A DNA stretch of 34,251 bases from an uncultured Eubacteriales bacterium. Its GTDB lineage: Bacteria; Bacillota; Clostridia; Peptostreptococcales; Anaerovoracaceae. The notes beneath the pieces were generated by a model. The model was given only the letters and a program-made list of their open reading frames with translations, did not search any database and had not been told where the DNA came from. Positions 21,579 to 29,059 of this stretch are shown here, piece by piece; the stretch's first letter is position 1, and each line of letters begins with the position of its first letter. Made by a program: the position numbers and the translations under genes. The stretch is from assembly GCA_900547295.1 (NCBI GenBank), contig URGK01000020.1, forward strand, positions 1-34,251. Direction: 5' to 3'.

Positions 21579-23006
21579 ATGAACAACCCTACGCTAGTAA
21601 AACAGATTGACGGCGTTATTCTTCATATAAGCGATGTCTTATATCGGCCGTGGTTTTTACCTGTATTCCTTATTGTCGGAGGTCTTATTTTTACTTTCGC
21701 AACAAAATTTGTACAGGTTCGTCTGTTCCCGGAAGCAATCAAAGTTATCAAAGAAAAACCAAAGAATGAAAATGGTATTTCATCTTTTGGCGCATTAATG
21801 GTTTCAACCGCATCAAGAGTCGGCACAGGAAACATCATAGGTGTTTCAACAGCTATCTGCTGCGGAGGTCCCGGCGCTATTTTCTGGATGTGGATTACAG
21901 CATTCTTTGGCGGAGCTTCGGCTTTTGTCGAATCAACTCTCGCACAGGTTTACAAGAAGAAAAATCCTGATGGTTCCAGCTACGGCGGACCTGCTTTCTA
22001 TATGCAGGACGCTCTCAAGCAGAGATGGCTCGGCGTTATCTTCTCAGTAATCATAATTCTTACATATGCTGTAGGCTACAATATGCTTGCATCATACAAT
22101 CTGCAGTCAACATTTGAAGTGTTTGATTTCTACGGTCCTAAGACTCCTGCTTTAATAGGTATTATCCTTGCAGTGCTGTTTGGAATTATCGTTATAGGCG
22201 GAGCAAAAAGACTTACAAAGGTTACAGGATTTCTGGTTCCTATTATGGGTATCATCTATGTGCTGATGTCCTTTGTTATCTTAGGAATTAATGTTACAAA
22301 CGTACCTTCAATGTTCGGTTCAATATTCAGCAACGCTTTTGATTTCCACGCAATATTCGGCGGCTTTGCAGGCTCATGTATAATGTACGGAATTAAAAGA
22401 GGTCTGTACTCAAACGAAGCAGGTATGGGTTCCGCACCTAATGCTGCAGCTACAGCTGATGTTTCCCACCCTGTAAAGCAGGGCCTTGTACAGATGCTTT
22501 CAGTATTCATCGACACACTACTTATATGTACAGCTACTGCATTTATGTGCCTGAGCACAGGCGTTGTTCCTACAGAGGATATAGCAGGCGCAGCTTACGT
22601 TCAGGAAGCTCTGAGCACTTCAGTAGGAAGCTTCGGACCAGTTTTCATAGCTGCTTCAATGACACTGTTTGCGTTCACAACACTTATCGGAAACTACTCA
22701 TACTGTGAGGGCTGTCTGAAATTCATACTGAACAGAGAAGTAAGCAAGACGGGACTTATCGTATTCAGAATTATTGCTACTATATTAGTATTCTTAGGTG
22801 CTGTTGCAACAGCAGGTCTTGTATGGGATACAGCTGATATGCTTCAGGGCTTTATGGTTGTAATCAATATTCCTGTAATACTGATACTTATAAAGCCGGC
22901 AATGAGATGTCTGAGCGACTACTGCAAGCAGAGAAAAGAGGGCAAGAATCCTCATTTCAAGGCTGCTGATATAGGTCTTAAAGAGGACACTGATTTCTGG
23001 AAATAG
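21579..23006 (+). CDS. AGCS family sodium:alanine symporter
   Basis: The 475-residue product matches the alanine/glycine:cation symporter family in length and in marks such as VSTASRVGTGNIIGVSTAI, GGPGAIFWMWITAFFGGASAFVES and KRGLYSNEAGMGSAPNAAATA. About 10-11 helices are expected. It should import alanine, glycine or a related amino acid with sodium. AAAGGAG lies 10 bases before ATG 21579. It forms a single transcription unit between two terminators, so its promoter must lie in the short gap at 21480-21578 or transcription passes the upstream hairpin. The phosphoribosyltransferase neighbour has no evident link. Confidence 0.95.
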   Translation: MNNPTLVKQIDGVILHISDVLYRPWFLPVFLIVGGLIFTFATKFVQVRLFPEAIKVIKEKPKNENGISSFGALMVSTASRVGTGNIIGVSTAICCGGPGAIFWMWITAFFGGASAFVESTLAQVYKKKNPDGSSYGGPAFYMQDALKQRWLGVIFSVIIILTYAVGYNMLASYNLQSTFEVFDFYGPKTPALIGIILAVLFGIIVIGGAKRLTKVTGFLVPIMGIIYVLMSFVILGINVTNVPSMFGSIFSNAFDFHAIFGGFAGSCIMYGIKRGLYSNEAGMGSAPNAAATADVSHPVKQGLVQMLSVFIDTLLICTATAFMCLSTGVVPTEDIAGAAYVQEALSTSVGSFGPVFIAASMTLFAFTTLIGNYSYCEGCLKFILNREVSKTGLIVFRIIATILVFLGAVATAGLVWDTADMLQGFMVVINIPVILILIKPAMRCLSDYCKQRKEGKNPHFKAADIGLKEDTDFWK

Positions 23007-23018
23007 GAGAATATAATA

Positions 23019-23056
23019 ATCGGGTCGGAATAATAACCGGCCCGAATTTGTTTTTT
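23019..23056 (+). terminator. Terminator after the AGCS symporter gene
   Basis: AATCGGGTCGG pairs with CCGGCCCGAATT around AATAATAA, followed by TGTTTTTT. Confidence 0.85.
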
Positions 23057-23103
23057 GAAATAAAAAAGGCGCCCGTAAGGCAGCCTGTAAATGTTAGGGG
23101 GGG

Positions 23104-23141
23104 ATAATGGAAAGGAGTGATAGCAAACTCCTCTCCATTAT
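23104..23141. repeat. Long inverted repeat, possible structured RNA
   Basis: ATAATGGAAAGGAGT (23104-23118) and ACTCCTCTCCATTAT (23127-23141) pair over 15 positions with one A-C mismatch around the loop GATAGCAA. No T run follows, so it is not an ordinary terminator. It contains AAAGGAG, a ribosome-binding-site-like word, inside the stem. Confidence 0.7.
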
Positions 23142-23317
23142 ATGTTGTATACATATTGAGTTTATATAATCAAAGAGGGTACTTTAATTAAATATATACA
23201 ATACTTCTATAGTATATACGGTTTTTCGACATTTTTCAACTGTTTCTTTTATAATTTTTTCAGTCGATTTTTGTAAAAAATTAATAAATAATAATTTATT
23301 ATGTGGTTTCCATATTA

Positions 23318-23346
23318 TTGCTTTTATTGCCCGTTGCAAGTATAAT
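23318..23346 (+). promoter_or_regulatory. Promoter of the phosphohexomutase-epimerase operon
   Basis: TTGCTT (23318-23323), a 17-base spacer and TATAAT (23341-23346), 33 bases before the ATG. Confidence 0.75.
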
Positions 23347-23379
23347 ATATATATACAGAAATCTCAGGAGAGCGAACTA

Positions 23380-24912
23380 ATGAATGAATACAATTTAAAA
23401 AAACTACAGAACGGAAGCGACATAAGAGGAATTTCCCTTACAGGTGTCGGCGGAAGCGGTGTTCCAAATCTGAGGGATGCCGAAGCCTGCCTGCTTTCAA
23501 AGGGTTTTCTCTTATGGCTTTGTAATAAAACAGGAAAGCGCACCGATGAGCTTACTGTTGCGGTAGGCCGAGATCCCCGTATGTCAGGACAGATGCTGCT
23601 ATATGGCATAATCAACGGACTTGCTCCATATGGAGTTAAGGTTCTTGACTGCGGACTGGCTTCGACCCCTGCAATGTTTATGTCTACAGTGTTTGATGAA
23701 ATCAAAGCAGACGGAGCAATTATGATAACCGCATCACATCTGCCTTATGAACGCAACGGGTTTAAATATTTCACCGCAGACGGCGGTCTTGACAAAAGCG
23801 ATATTTCTCAGATAATAGAGTTTGCCGAAGCAGACGGCGCAGGTCTTGGCGAAGCTGAATATGCGGATAATACCATAACCGTTATGGGCAAAAAAACATA
23901 TGCATCCGAAAAATGCAATCTTATGGAGCTTTACTGCAGTCATCTCAGGCAGCTTATCATAGACGGAGTAGGCAAAAGGGAAAGACCTCTTGCAGGACTT
24001 AAAATAACTGTAGATGCCGGAAACGGCAGCGGCGGGTTTTATGCCAGAGATGTGCTGGCACCTCTAGGCGCTGATATTTCTTCAAGCCAGTATCTTGAAG
24101 CTGACGGAACTTTCCCAAACCATGCGCCTAATCCGGAGGACAAAGAGGCGCTTGCTTCAATATCCCTACAGGTAATATCCACCGGCGCGGATTTCGGTCT
24201 TATCTTTGACACAGATGTGGACAGGTCCGCCGCAGTAGACGGCAGAGGCAGAGAGATTGCACGAAACGGAATTGTAGCAATGGCTGCTGCACTGGTTGCC
24301 GAGGAGCATCCTGCAACCACAGTGGTTACCGACAGTATCACCAGCACACACCTTACTGATTTTATTGAGGGCAAGCTGGGTATGAAGCATCTCAGATTTA
24401 AGAGAGGCTATAAAAATGTCATTAACAAAGGCATAGAGCTCAACGCCGCAGGGCAGGAATGCTGGCTTGCAATAGAAACCTCAGGCCACGCCGCGCTCAA
24501 AGAGAACTACTTCCTCGATGACGGCGCATATCTTGCAACTAAGATAGTAATTAAAGCGGCAAAGCTGGCCGCAGAGGGCAAAACCCTTGACGCTGTTATC
24601 GACACACTCAAAACACCGCTGGAAGCCAAAGAATTAAGACTCCCTATAACCTGTGAGGATTTTGCCTCATATGCGGACAATATACTGGGTGAGCTTGAGG
24701 AATGGGCCGAAGAGCAGCAGGATATGCAGGTTGTAAAGCCTAATTTTGAAGGTGTCAGAATAGCCTTTGACGGCGGCTGGTGCCTGCTTCGAAAATCCCT
24801 GCACGACCCGCTTATGCCTTTTAACGTGGAGTCTGACAGGCAGGGCGGAGCAGATGAAATCATATCAAGGGTAACCGGATTTTTAAATAAATATGAATAT
24901 CTTACGATATAA
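23380..24912 (+). CDS. Phosphoglucomutase/phosphomannomutase family protein
   Basis: The 510-residue product is an alpha-D-phosphohexomutase. It has the phosphoserine loop MITASHLPYERNGFKYF (phospho-Ser119), the magnesium loop DTDVDRS (277-283), and late sugar- and phosphate-binding parts (AIETSGHAALKENYFLDDGAY, then ESDRQGGADEI). The usual loop is TASHNP; here Leu replaces Asn, as in a subset of bacterial members. It interconverts hexose 1- and 6-phosphates for cell wall or glycan precursors; glucose or mannose preference is not clear. GGAGAG precedes ATG 23380. The NAD(P)HX epimerase gene follows after 11 bases in the same operon. Confidence 0.92.
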   Translation: MNEYNLKKLQNGSDIRGISLTGVGGSGVPNLRDAEACLLSKGFLLWLCNKTGKRTDELTVAVGRDPRMSGQMLLYGIINGLAPYGVKVLDCGLASTPAMFMSTVFDEIKADGAIMITASHLPYERNGFKYFTADGGLDKSDISQIIEFAEADGAGLGEAEYADNTITVMGKKTYASEKCNLMELYCSHLRQLIIDGVGKRERPLAGLKITVDAGNGSGGFYARDVLAPLGADISSSQYLEADGTFPNHAPNPEDKEALASISLQVISTGADFGLIFDTDVDRSAAVDGRGREIARNGIVAMAAALVAEEHPATTVVTDSITSTHLTDFIEGKLGMKHLRFKRGYKNVINKGIELNAAGQECWLAIETSGHAALKENYFLDDGAYLATKIVIKAAKLAAEGKTLDAVIDTLKTPLEAKELRLPITCEDFASYADNILGELEEWAEEQQDMQVVKPNFEGVRIAFDGGWCLLRKSLHDPLMPFNVESDRQGGADEIISRVTGFLNKYEYLTI

Positions 24913-24923
24913 AGAGGTTGATT

Positions 24924-25595
24924 ATGAACGAATATGTTACTTGTAAACAAATGAAACAGCTTGAAGAAAAAGCAGATGCCGCCGGGCTTTCGTATTATAC
25001 TATGATGGAAAACGCCGGCAAAGCTGTGGCTGATGTTATCATAGATAAGTCTGGAATTACAACAGGCAAAAAAGCTGCGGTTTTCTGCGGCAAAGGCAAC
25101 AATGGCGGTGACGGTTTTGTAATCGCAAGACTTCTTTCAGATATGAATATGTTTGTTACTGTTATCCTCACAGACGGAGAGCCCGTTACTCCTGATGCGA
25201 TTACCAATTACAGGCTGCTCAGCGAGCACCCTATAAAAATAATGGATATACATAATGTTGAGTCAATGAGCAATCCATCAGCAGATATTATCGTTGACGC
25301 CGTATACGGCACAGGCTTTCACGGCAAGTTAAACGATGAGGGACTGGTTGCGGTTTATCTTATGAACAGTATGAGAAAATCCGCAAAGGTATTTTCGGTG
25401 GATATTCCATCGGGCTTAAACGGCGATACCGTAACAGGCGAAAAGATTGAAAACATACCTGTCAGCGCCGACTATACCATAGCTTTTCACAGAAAAAAGC
25501 CTATACATTTCTGCCGTAATGCCAAGGATTATCTGGGAGAAATAATTGTCGCTGATATAGGAATTGATGATGCTCTTAAAAATACCGGGGAATAA
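24924..25595 (+). CDS. nnrE: NAD(P)H-hydrate epimerase
   Basis: The 223-residue product is a stand-alone YjeF_N domain, which epimerises damaged (R)- to (S)-NAD(P)H hydrate so that a dehydratase can repair it. Visible motifs are MMENAGKAVADVI, GKGNNGGDGFVIARLL, VDAVYGTGFHGKL and FSVDIPSGLNGDT. No fused YjeF_C dehydratase domain is present and none is seen nearby. I chose ATG 24924 because AAAGAGG lies 7 bases before it; the upstream in-frame TTG (24918) overlaps the site. The last codons and the following terminator are duplicated 3 kb downstream. Confidence 0.9.
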   Translation: MNEYVTCKQMKQLEEKADAAGLSYYTMMENAGKAVADVIIDKSGITTGKKAAVFCGKGNNGGDGFVIARLLSDMNMFVTVILTDGEPVTPDAITNYRLLSEHPIKIMDIHNVESMSNPSADIIVDAVYGTGFHGKLNDEGLVAVYLMNSMRKSAKVFSVDIPSGLNGDTVTGEKIENIPVSADYTIAFHRKKPIHFCRNAKDYLGEIIVADIGIDDALKNTGE

Positions 25596-25613
25596 TTCCC
25601 CGGCTTTTTTATA
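25559..25613 (+). repeat. 55-bp direct repeat, copy 1 (end of nnrE plus terminator)
   Basis: This stretch covers the last nnrE codons (GIDDALKNTGE and stop) and its hairpin. It recurs at 28588-28642 with two mismatches over 55 bases; similarity stops sharply on both sides. Confidence 0.92.
25584..25610 (+). terminator. Terminator of the phosphohexomutase-nnrE operon
   Basis: CCGGGGAAT and ATTCCCCGG form a perfect stem with a minimal loop, followed by CTTTTTT. Confidence 0.9.
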
Positions 25614-25628
25614 TGTATGATTAAGTGT

Positions 25629-27404
25629 TTAAAATTCTCCTGATACGATCTTTCCTTTAAACATTACAGCAGTAGGCTCCACTTCTGACAGTTTGTTGAC
25701 ATCTACATCATACAGATTTTCTTTTATTACACATAAGTCTGCAAATTTTCCTTCTTCAATGGATCCCGCAACATCGTCAATTCTAAACTGTATCGCTGAA
25801 TTTATGGTATATCCTTTAAGCATCTGATCCATAGTATAGCATGCGCCCTTTTCAGGTCTTACGCTTCCCGGATATTTTTCTTCATCCATAGGGAATTCAG
25901 GATCCACTCTGCTTATAGCAGTCTGCATTCCGAAGAAAGGACTTGCTCTGTGGAATTCATACTGCGAAACAACGTCACTTCCCATATTTACAATACCGCC
26001 TGCTTCAATCATAGGCTGAAGATTGTACATAGAGTCAAATCTTTCTTCTCCAAGCCATTCAATAGCAGCATCTCCGAAATATCCGCCGGTCCAGTGAGGA
26101 GTCCAGTTAACTATGATGCCCAGCTCGGCAGGTCTTAACTTATCCTCATCATTAATAAGCTCACAGTGAACCATTTCAATCTGAATTTTCCAGTCATCTC
26201 CGCATTCTTTCTGTGCAGCCTCTGTTGCATTGCATATGGTTCTAAATCCGCCGTCGCCTACAACGTGCATCTGCAGGTCAATACCTTCTCCATTGAGCTT
26301 AACTATTATATCTTTAAGCTGATCCTCCGTCATATCCATGCTGCCGTGATTTTTGCCCTCCGGATCATTGCTGAACGGTTCCACAACATAGCTGGTTCCT
26401 ATTTCATTAGTTCCGTCAACGAAATACTTAATAGTATCTATAGTTATATTTTCTGTAGTGTATTTTTCCTGATAATCTTTTACTGTTTTAATAGCATTGT
26501 CAATATCCTTGTAGCCGTTTAACAGTACCATTGCACTGTAATACATATTTAATTCTCCGGCCTTATCCATATCATATATAGCTTTCAGATTGCTTTCATC
26601 TTGTATTATCGCATCACCCATACCGATAACTCCCTGTGAATGATAATAGTCAATAACCGTTTTCCACATTTCATCATCAACAGTTTCAGGCGGATACCAG
26701 TCTATCGCCTTATACATATTTTCAAGATAAGGGCTGTATGAGTCGCCTTCTTTAAACCAACCTGTAGGATTTCCGTCTTTATCTCTCACAATTTCAGCAG
26801 TTCCTTCTGGATCCGGTGTGTTTTTATCTATCCCCATAAGTTCCATTGCTTTTGAATTGAACCAGCAGCAGTGATCCGAAAAGTCAACCAGCTTTACAGG
26901 TCTGTCGGATACATACTCATCTATCATTGAGGCTTTAGGTCCTTCCGCTCCGAATAAGTCTGATGGATAGTACTTACCTACAAAGAACGGAACTTCTTCT
27001 ACTGGATGTTCTTCGCAATACTCTTTCACAAATTTAAGCATTTCTTCTACATCATAAGTCCACGGCATTGTTATACTCCACGAGTCCAGCGCAACCGATT
27101 CAGGATGTGAGTGAGCATCTATCATTCCCGGAATAACCATAGCACCCTCAAGGTCTATAACTTCTGTATTCTTTCCTTCAAGGTTCTTAAGTCCTTCACT
27201 GTTTTCATCACCGACAAATACAAATTTGCCATCTTTTACTGCTACTGCACTTACAATATTATTGTCAGCATCCTCGGTATAGATTTTACCGTTTTTAAAA
27301 ATCTGATCTGCCGCGCTGTCATTGCTGCCGCAGCCGGACATCATTCCAAGGATTAATGTCAATGAAAATAGCAGCACTAAAATCTTGCCTGTTTTCTTTT
27401 TCAT
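25629..27404 (-). CDS. Amidohydrolase_3 (YtcJ-like) family lipoprotein
   Basis: The 591-residue product begins with a lipoprotein signal (hydrophobic about 8-21, lipobox MSGC with Cys25), unusual for this mostly cytosolic family. Metal-site motifs are DAHSHPE (His98, His100), KYFVDGT (Lys326), QMHVVGDGG (His380), MVHCEL (His413) and NMGSDV (Asp477), in the order of the amidohydrolase superfamily. YtcJ-like enzymes hydrolyse amide or formamide bonds of small molecules; the substrate is not known. The C-terminus returns to the beta-sandwich (EEGKFADLCVIKENLY). It lies 137 bases downstream of a membrane LuxR regulator, with a hairpin between. The surface location suggests scavenging of an external amide. 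Confidence 0.88.
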   Translation of the reverse strand: MKKKTGKILVLLFSLTLILGMMSGCGSNDSAADQIFKNGKIYTEDADNNIVSAVAVKDGKFVFVGDENSEGLKNLEGKNTEVIDLEGAMVIPGMIDAHSHPESVALDSWSITMPWTYDVEEMLKFVKEYCEEHPVEEVPFFVGKYYPSDLFGAEGPKASMIDEYVSDRPVKLVDFSDHCCWFNSKAMELMGIDKNTPDPEGTAEIVRDKDGNPTGWFKEGDSYSPYLENMYKAIDWYPPETVDDEMWKTVIDYYHSQGVIGMGDAIIQDESNLKAIYDMDKAGELNMYYSAMVLLNGYKDIDNAIKTVKDYQEKYTTENITIDTIKYFVDGTNEIGTSYVVEPFSNDPEGKNHGSMDMTEDQLKDIIVKLNGEGIDLQMHVVGDGGFRTICNATEAAQKECGDDWKIQIEMVHCELINDEDKLRPAELGIIVNWTPHWTGGYFGDAAIEWLGEERFDSMYNLQPMIEAGGIVNMGSDVVSQYEFHRASPFFGMQTAISRVDPEFPMDEEKYPGSVRPEKGACYTMDQMLKGYTINSAIQFRIDDVAGSIEEGKFADLCVIKENLYDVDVNKLSEVEPTAVMFKGKIVSGEF

Positions 27405-27434
27405 TTTAATTTTCCTTTCTTTCTTTTAGTTGTG

Positions 27435-27455
27435 ATTATATTCATCGATGTCGAT
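27435..27455 (-). promoter_or_regulatory. Candidate promoter and dyad upstream of the amidohydrolase gene
   Basis: A -10 box TATAAT lies at 27440-27435 on the minus strand. Just upstream ATCGATGTCGAT (27444-27455) has inverted arms ATCGA/TCGAT and could bind the LuxR-type regulator. The -35 is poor. Confidence 0.4.
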
Positions 27456-27471
27456 TATATAATATTCTGAA

Positions 27472-27525
27472 AAATATAAAAATAGCACTCAGGCTCCAAA
27501 TCAGGTTTTGGTACCTGGGTGCTAT
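27472..27525 (-). terminator. Terminator after the second membrane LuxR gene
   Basis: ATAGCACCCAGG and CCTGAGTGCTAT (minus strand; plus-strand arms 27514-27525 and 27482-27493) form a 12-base stem with an inner CCAAAA/TTTGG helix, followed by TTTTATATTTTT. Confidence 0.75.
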
Positions 27526-27541
27526 GCAGTATAATTCACTG

Positions 27542-28495
27542 CTATTTCAATTCCTGTATGCGACATAAAAGCTCAAACCGGCTTTTTACCTCAAGCTTTT
27601 TAAAAATATTATTAACATGCCTTTTGACTGTATAGACTGAAATGCAAAGCTCCTCTGCTATTTCAGTATTGTTCATACCTTTAATAATAAGTTCTATTAC
27701 TTCTTTCTCTCTTGCAGATACCTTTTCTAATATATCTGCTTTTTCTTCTGTCTCCTGAACTTCAAATATTTCTGTAAATCCGGTGCTTCTGACCTGCTTT
27801 ACACTGATAATAAGGTATGCCGCAGTATAGACATTCACTATAATGAAGATTATAAATATCGGATCATACAGATAAGGATATTCTGCCTCCAATGAAACAT
27901 ATGCACGCGACAGTTCTGTAAATAAATCCGCACAATAAAGCATACAGGTATAAACACTGATAATAACATTAAGCGTTATCAGATATTTTTTCTCCCAAAG
28001 GTCACAGTTTCTTTTATGCTGATACAAAGAATAAATTATAAGAATGGCTGATGTAACCGATGACAGTATTGCATCTGCAATAAATTCAGTTATAGGTTTC
28101 AATGGTGGAAACCAGCTGAATTCAAAAAAGTATACAGGCGTCCACATAACCATATATATTATACCTGTAATCAGAAAAATCTTTTCAACGAGACCTTCAT
28201 TTCCGATACAGTTAAGCTTTATTACATAATAAACAGAAAGTATAAGCAAAATATCAAATATAACAAGCAGAACAGATTTCATAATTGCTTCCCGAATAAA
28301 GTATTCATTGTAGAAAATAAGAAAATTAACGGCAAAGAAAGAAAAAAATGCAACCAAAAATTTTCTCATCAAATTAAAATCAAGACCAAACATTTTCGGA
28401 AAATCATTTTTGTACAGCATAAGTATGCTCAAACAGGCTACTCCTGTAAAGAATGAAATTATATATATAAAAATATAAAGATGCGTCACGACCAA
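27542..28495 (-). CDS. Membrane-anchored LuxR-type helix-turn-helix regulator (copy 2)
   Basis: The 317-residue product has about seven hydrophobic segments in the first 235 residues and a C-terminal LuxR/GerE domain (about 256-316: VSAREKEVIELIIKGMNNTEIAEELCISVYTVKRHVNNIFKKLEVKSRFELL). It shares its plan and the phrase NIFKK/SIFKK with the regulator at 17381-18352. No receiver domain is seen. The start is TTG 28495 with AAGGAAGAG upstream; GTG 28489 is an alternative. The gene is AT-rich compared with core genes nearby. It lies inside the block bounded by 55-bp repeats and likely controls the amidohydrolase gene. Confidence 0.85.
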   Translation of the reverse strand: MVVTHLYIFIYIISFFTGVACLSILMLYKNDFPKMFGLDFNLMRKFLVAFFSFFAVNFLIFYNEYFIREAIMKSVLLVIFDILLILSVYYVIKLNCIGNEGLVEKIFLITGIIYMVMWTPVYFFEFSWFPPLKPITEFIADAILSSVTSAILIIYSLYQHKRNCDLWEKKYLITLNVIISVYTCMLYCADLFTELSRAYVSLEAEYPYLYDPIFIIFIIVNVYTAAYLIISVKQVRSTGFTEIFEVQETEEKADILEKVSAREKEVIELIIKGMNNTEIAEELCISVYTVKRHVNNIFKKLEVKSRFELLCRIQELK

Positions 28496-28527
28496 ATCTC
28501 TTCCTTAATCACTTAATTTTATTATTG

Positions 28528-28533
28528 ATTATA
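28528..28533 (-). promoter_or_regulatory. -10 element before the second LuxR gene
   Basis: TATAAT on the minus strand 33 bases before the TTG start; the -35 position (TTTATT) is weak. Confidence 0.4.
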
Positions 28534-28968
28534 TCATCTGCCTTCAATAAAATAAAGCCTAACTGGTGTCTTGACTTTTATTTCGAAAGGAATTGATGCT
28601 GCTCTTAAAAATACCGGGGAATAATTCCCCGGCTTTTCTATACTTCCTGCTGAGTGCATCCTGCCTGAAGCCTCTGTTTTTATCTTCTCTATAACCTTGT
28701 TCGTGATTTTTACAACGCAGCCGACAAGCAGCGCCGCTGCTGCCATACCCTCTCTGACTCCTGTAATGCCGCCTACAAATATAAGTGATGTAATGCACGC
28801 CGCTGCTACCAGAGACACATCAAATATTATTTTCATTGTTCCGAACTTAATCGGAAACGTAAAGCATATGGCAAGTATAAGGCCTTCGCCTGCAAGCACA
28901 ATTATATCAGCCTTAACCTCAAAGGTTACTCCTATTCCCACAAGAATTATTCCTGCTATACATACATT
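28534..28968 (-). pseudogene. YczE/YitT-like (DUF6198-type) membrane protein, N-terminally truncated
   Basis: The frame is open from 28968 (just after a TAA) to 28534. VCIAGIILVGIGVTFEVKAD, then VLAGEGLILAICFTFPIKFGTMKIIFDVSLV and ITGVREGMAAAALLVG, match the C-terminal half of YczE-like membrane proteins of about 210-220 residues. The first half is absent: upstream is unrelated DNA and the trpS terminator. A GTG at 28941 could start translation, but the result would be only a fragment. The frame also reads on through the second 55-bp repeat, so its end is probably artificial too. The gene faced nnrE before the insertion. Confidence 0.65.
28588..28642 (+). repeat. 55-bp direct repeat, copy 2
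   Basis: Same sequence as 25559-25613 with two differences. It still encodes the last nnrE codons (GIDAALKNTGE, Asp changed to Ala) and the CCGGGGAAT/ATTCCCCGG hairpin, but no nnrE gene precedes it. Confidence 0.92.
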
Positions 28969-29001
28969 TTATAAAACATATGTTCTTGTGTTAATGTTCT
29001 T

Positions 29002-29043
29002 TTTTTGAAAAATAAATAGAGGTCTGCCTTAACAAACCTCTAT
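29002..29043 (-). terminator. Terminator of the gyrB-gyrA-trpS operon
   Basis: ATAGAGGT (29016-29023) and ACCTCTAT (29036-29043) form an 8-bp stem; on the minus strand a T-rich tail follows. Confidence 0.85.
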
Positions 29044-29059
29044 AATATCACTCTTTAAT

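Larger units (their letters stand above)
23007..23379. other. 373-base intergenic region with terminator, unexplained hairpin and promoter
   Basis: This is the only long gap between genes. It begins with the symporter terminator, then a G-rich stretch (GTTAGGGGGGG at about 23093), a long hairpin at 23104-23141, an AT-rich part without signals I can name, and a promoter at 23318-23346. I see no ORF with a ribosome binding site and no riboswitch I recognise. Confidence 0.6.
25596..28642. mobile_element. 3-kb block flanked by 55-bp direct repeats (putative acquired module)
   Basis: The block lies between two copies of the nnrE 3' end and terminator and contains a membrane LuxR-type regulator and a lipoprotein amidohydrolase, both on the minus strand and more AT-rich than the surrounding core genes. 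Duplication of the 3' end of a target gene is typical for integration at a gene end, but no integrase or transposase is inside. Homologous insertion or a local duplication event would leave the same trace. Confidence 0.55.

Noticed and set aside
23060..23145. Glycine or other riboswitch near the AGCS symporter
   Set aside because: The structure lies downstream of the symporter, and the conserved glycine-riboswitch core words were not found.
24507..24950. 147-residue minus-strand ORF
   Set aside because: Antisense to the end of the phosphohexomutase and the start of nnrE; composition is that of a shadow frame.
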